DNA from: Corythucha ciliata
Taxonomy: Eukaryota > Arthropoda > Insecta > Hemiptera > Tingidae
NCBI GenBank assembly: GCA_038030265.1
Contig: CM075940.1
Coordinates: 7,192,001-7,256,000, forward strand
Direction: 5' to 3'
Length of the DNA stretch: 64,000 nt
In this document: positions 62,581 to 64,000 of the stretch, in pieces
Numbering within the stretch: position 1 is the first letter of the stretch
Layout of the letters: every line of letters begins with the position of its first letter
Made by a program: the position numbers and the translations under genes
Notes under the pieces: model-generated
The model's input: the letters and a program-made list of their open reading frames with translations, nothing else
What the model was told of the DNA's origin: nothing
The model's database searches: none

Positions 62581-63330
62581 GGTCAATAAAGACCACCGCC
62601 CCGAAACTTGCAATTTCGCCGAAGTTAAGACCCGAAACATGCATTTTACGGGAATTAAGACAGCTGATTCACTGCAAAAATTGAGAGAAATAGTTGCAAA
62701 GTTATATCATTCTGAGCTGAATTCCGCGAAATTGGAAGTTTCGGGGGTGTTTTAATATCCGTGAAATGCTTGTTTCTGCTCTATAATATCGGCCACGGAA
62801 ATTCCATTTTTCTGTGCATTCGAGAGGCTCCGGGCGCTGTTGGGGCCGTTCTTCGTCCTGGCTTCCGATCGCCATAACAAAAGATCCCATAACCTGCAAT
62901 TTTGTTTGAATTAAGGCTCTGAACTTGCAATTTCGCTGAACAGGCCAGGAAACTTGTAATTATTTGTTCAATTTACAACCCCAACTTGCAAACTCTCAAA
63001 TATTCATCTCTGCTATTACTCGCGCTATTCTGGTGGAGCTCAGGGTCCGCGCCTGCTCAAAATACGGAAGGGGGGGGGACATGAAACTTGTAATTTTGAT
63101 TAAAAGTACCTGATACTTGCAATTTCGTGAAAATTGAGTCAGGAAACTTCTTTCGGAGGTATTTGCCTCTAAAATGTTGAGGCTTATTTGGGCGTTGTCA
63201 TGGCCGCGGCTTGCCCGGGTCAATGAGGACATTGATCAATGATCACTTGCCCAAAAAACTTGCAATTTCGCGAAATTAAAGAGCATAAACAAGCATTTCG
63301 CAGATATTTATAGGCCCGCGAAACTTCCTA
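62581..63330. repeat. Family F word array
   Basis: Repeats of 'gaaacttgcaatttcgc...gaaattaag' with irregular 30-60-base spacing, broken by a G-rich run at 63069. Confidence 0.65.
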
Positions 63331-63359
63331 TTTAGCTCAGAATGATATAACTTTGCGAC

Positions 63360-63870
63360 CATTTCTCTCAATTTTAACTGTGAATCAGCGTTTTTTTCAA
63401 TCTTACAGTCTAATGAGTGATTTTTGTAATATTGAACCTCAAATCGGTGATTTTGTCACTTTTATACCTTGAATTTTTGTCTACGAATTTTTGCTTAAGT
63501 TTTAGCCGCGGACTTGTGGTCCGCAAGCACTTCTTGTCGATTTCAGCAATGAATTCCCCTAAACACAATGTTGCTTCTATGAGCCTTGAATTTATCGTTT
63601 TCACAATATTAATCGTGAATTGACGTTTTATCGACTTCACTTACATGAGCTCTTTTTCTCAATTTTAGCAGTCAATTATAGCGCTTTATCATAATTTTAG
63701 CCACAATAAATTAGCACTTTTTCTCAATTTTAGCTGTGAATAATGAGCTATGTCTCTTAATTTCAGCTGCGAATGAGTGTTTTTTCTCAGTTTTAGATGT
63801 GCATTATAGCTGTTTTTCTCAATTTTAGCCACGAATTAGCGATTTTCTCAATATTAGGTATAGGTGTTTG
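63360..63870 (-). repeat. Family A word array, opposite orientation
   Basis: Repeats of 'tttttctcaattttagc' plus 'cgaattagcg', the reverse complement of the array that fills 1-950, with about a dozen units of 30-45 bases. Confidence 0.75.
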
Positions 63871-64000
63871 CGGGCGAAATGTTCAGTTTTGATGATAATC
63901 AGCCAGTTTGACGGGCGTATTGACGGTTTACGAGTGTTGGTGGTTTGGAACAAAGAAGGAGCTAGGGAGTAGCAGCTGCCCATATGCCCCGTCCTGGCTA

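Overview
This is a 64-kb piece of an animal (metazoan) nuclear genome. Every recognisable gene is split by GT-AG introns, many only 60-80 bp long, and the gene set (GBA2, GK5, TRMO, ABHD11, NPC2-like, ZFAND2, a MATH protein, an HMGB protein) is animal-typical. The HMGB protein resembles arthropod DSP1 more than vertebrate HMGB1, so an arthropod or another invertebrate is my best guess, held loosely. There is no bacterial operon structure, no CRISPR array and no full-length autonomous transposon.

Layout. 1-2.8 kb: degenerate short-word repeats and a tRNA-headed SINE. 2.9-5.2 kb (+): ZFAND2-type AN1 zinc-finger/UIM protein. 6.0-10.1 kb (+): ABHD11-type hydrolase. 10.1-11.2 kb (-): coiled-coil plus MATH protein, convergent with ABHD11, their stop codons overlapping in one TTAA. 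11.2-17.3 kb: repeats, including a large inverted pair and a foldback element. 17.3-18.7 kb (+): TRMO. 19.2-19.9 kb (-): NPC2-like secreted lipid-binding protein. 20.8-32.8 kb (+): GBA2, with two alternative first exons and a recent duplication of an internal exon block. 35.7-40.4 kb (+): GK5. 40.4-54 kb: repeat-rich, no convincing gene. 54.2-60.4 kb (+): DSP1-like HMGB protein. 60.4-64 kb: 3' flank and more repeats.

The reading frames were checked by arithmetic. The spliced exons join in frame for ZFAND2 (215 aa), ABHD11 (299), TRMO (373), NPC2-like (151), GBA2 (818), GK5 (518) and HMGB (262). The genes do not form a functional cluster. GBA2 and NPC2-like both touch membrane lipid/sterol metabolism, but their adjacency is probably incidental.

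The most notable non-genic content is: three non-autonomous hAT-like elements with 8-bp or near-8-bp target duplications; a 398-bp TGTAAC-ended MITE whose empty site survives in a sister copy; several foldback elements; and arrays of degenerate 20-45-bp words, some in several places and both orientations. I saw no clear new biological system. The best leads are the ABHD11/MATH stop-codon overlap, the layered GBA2 duplication/transposon history, and the dispersed word arrays.
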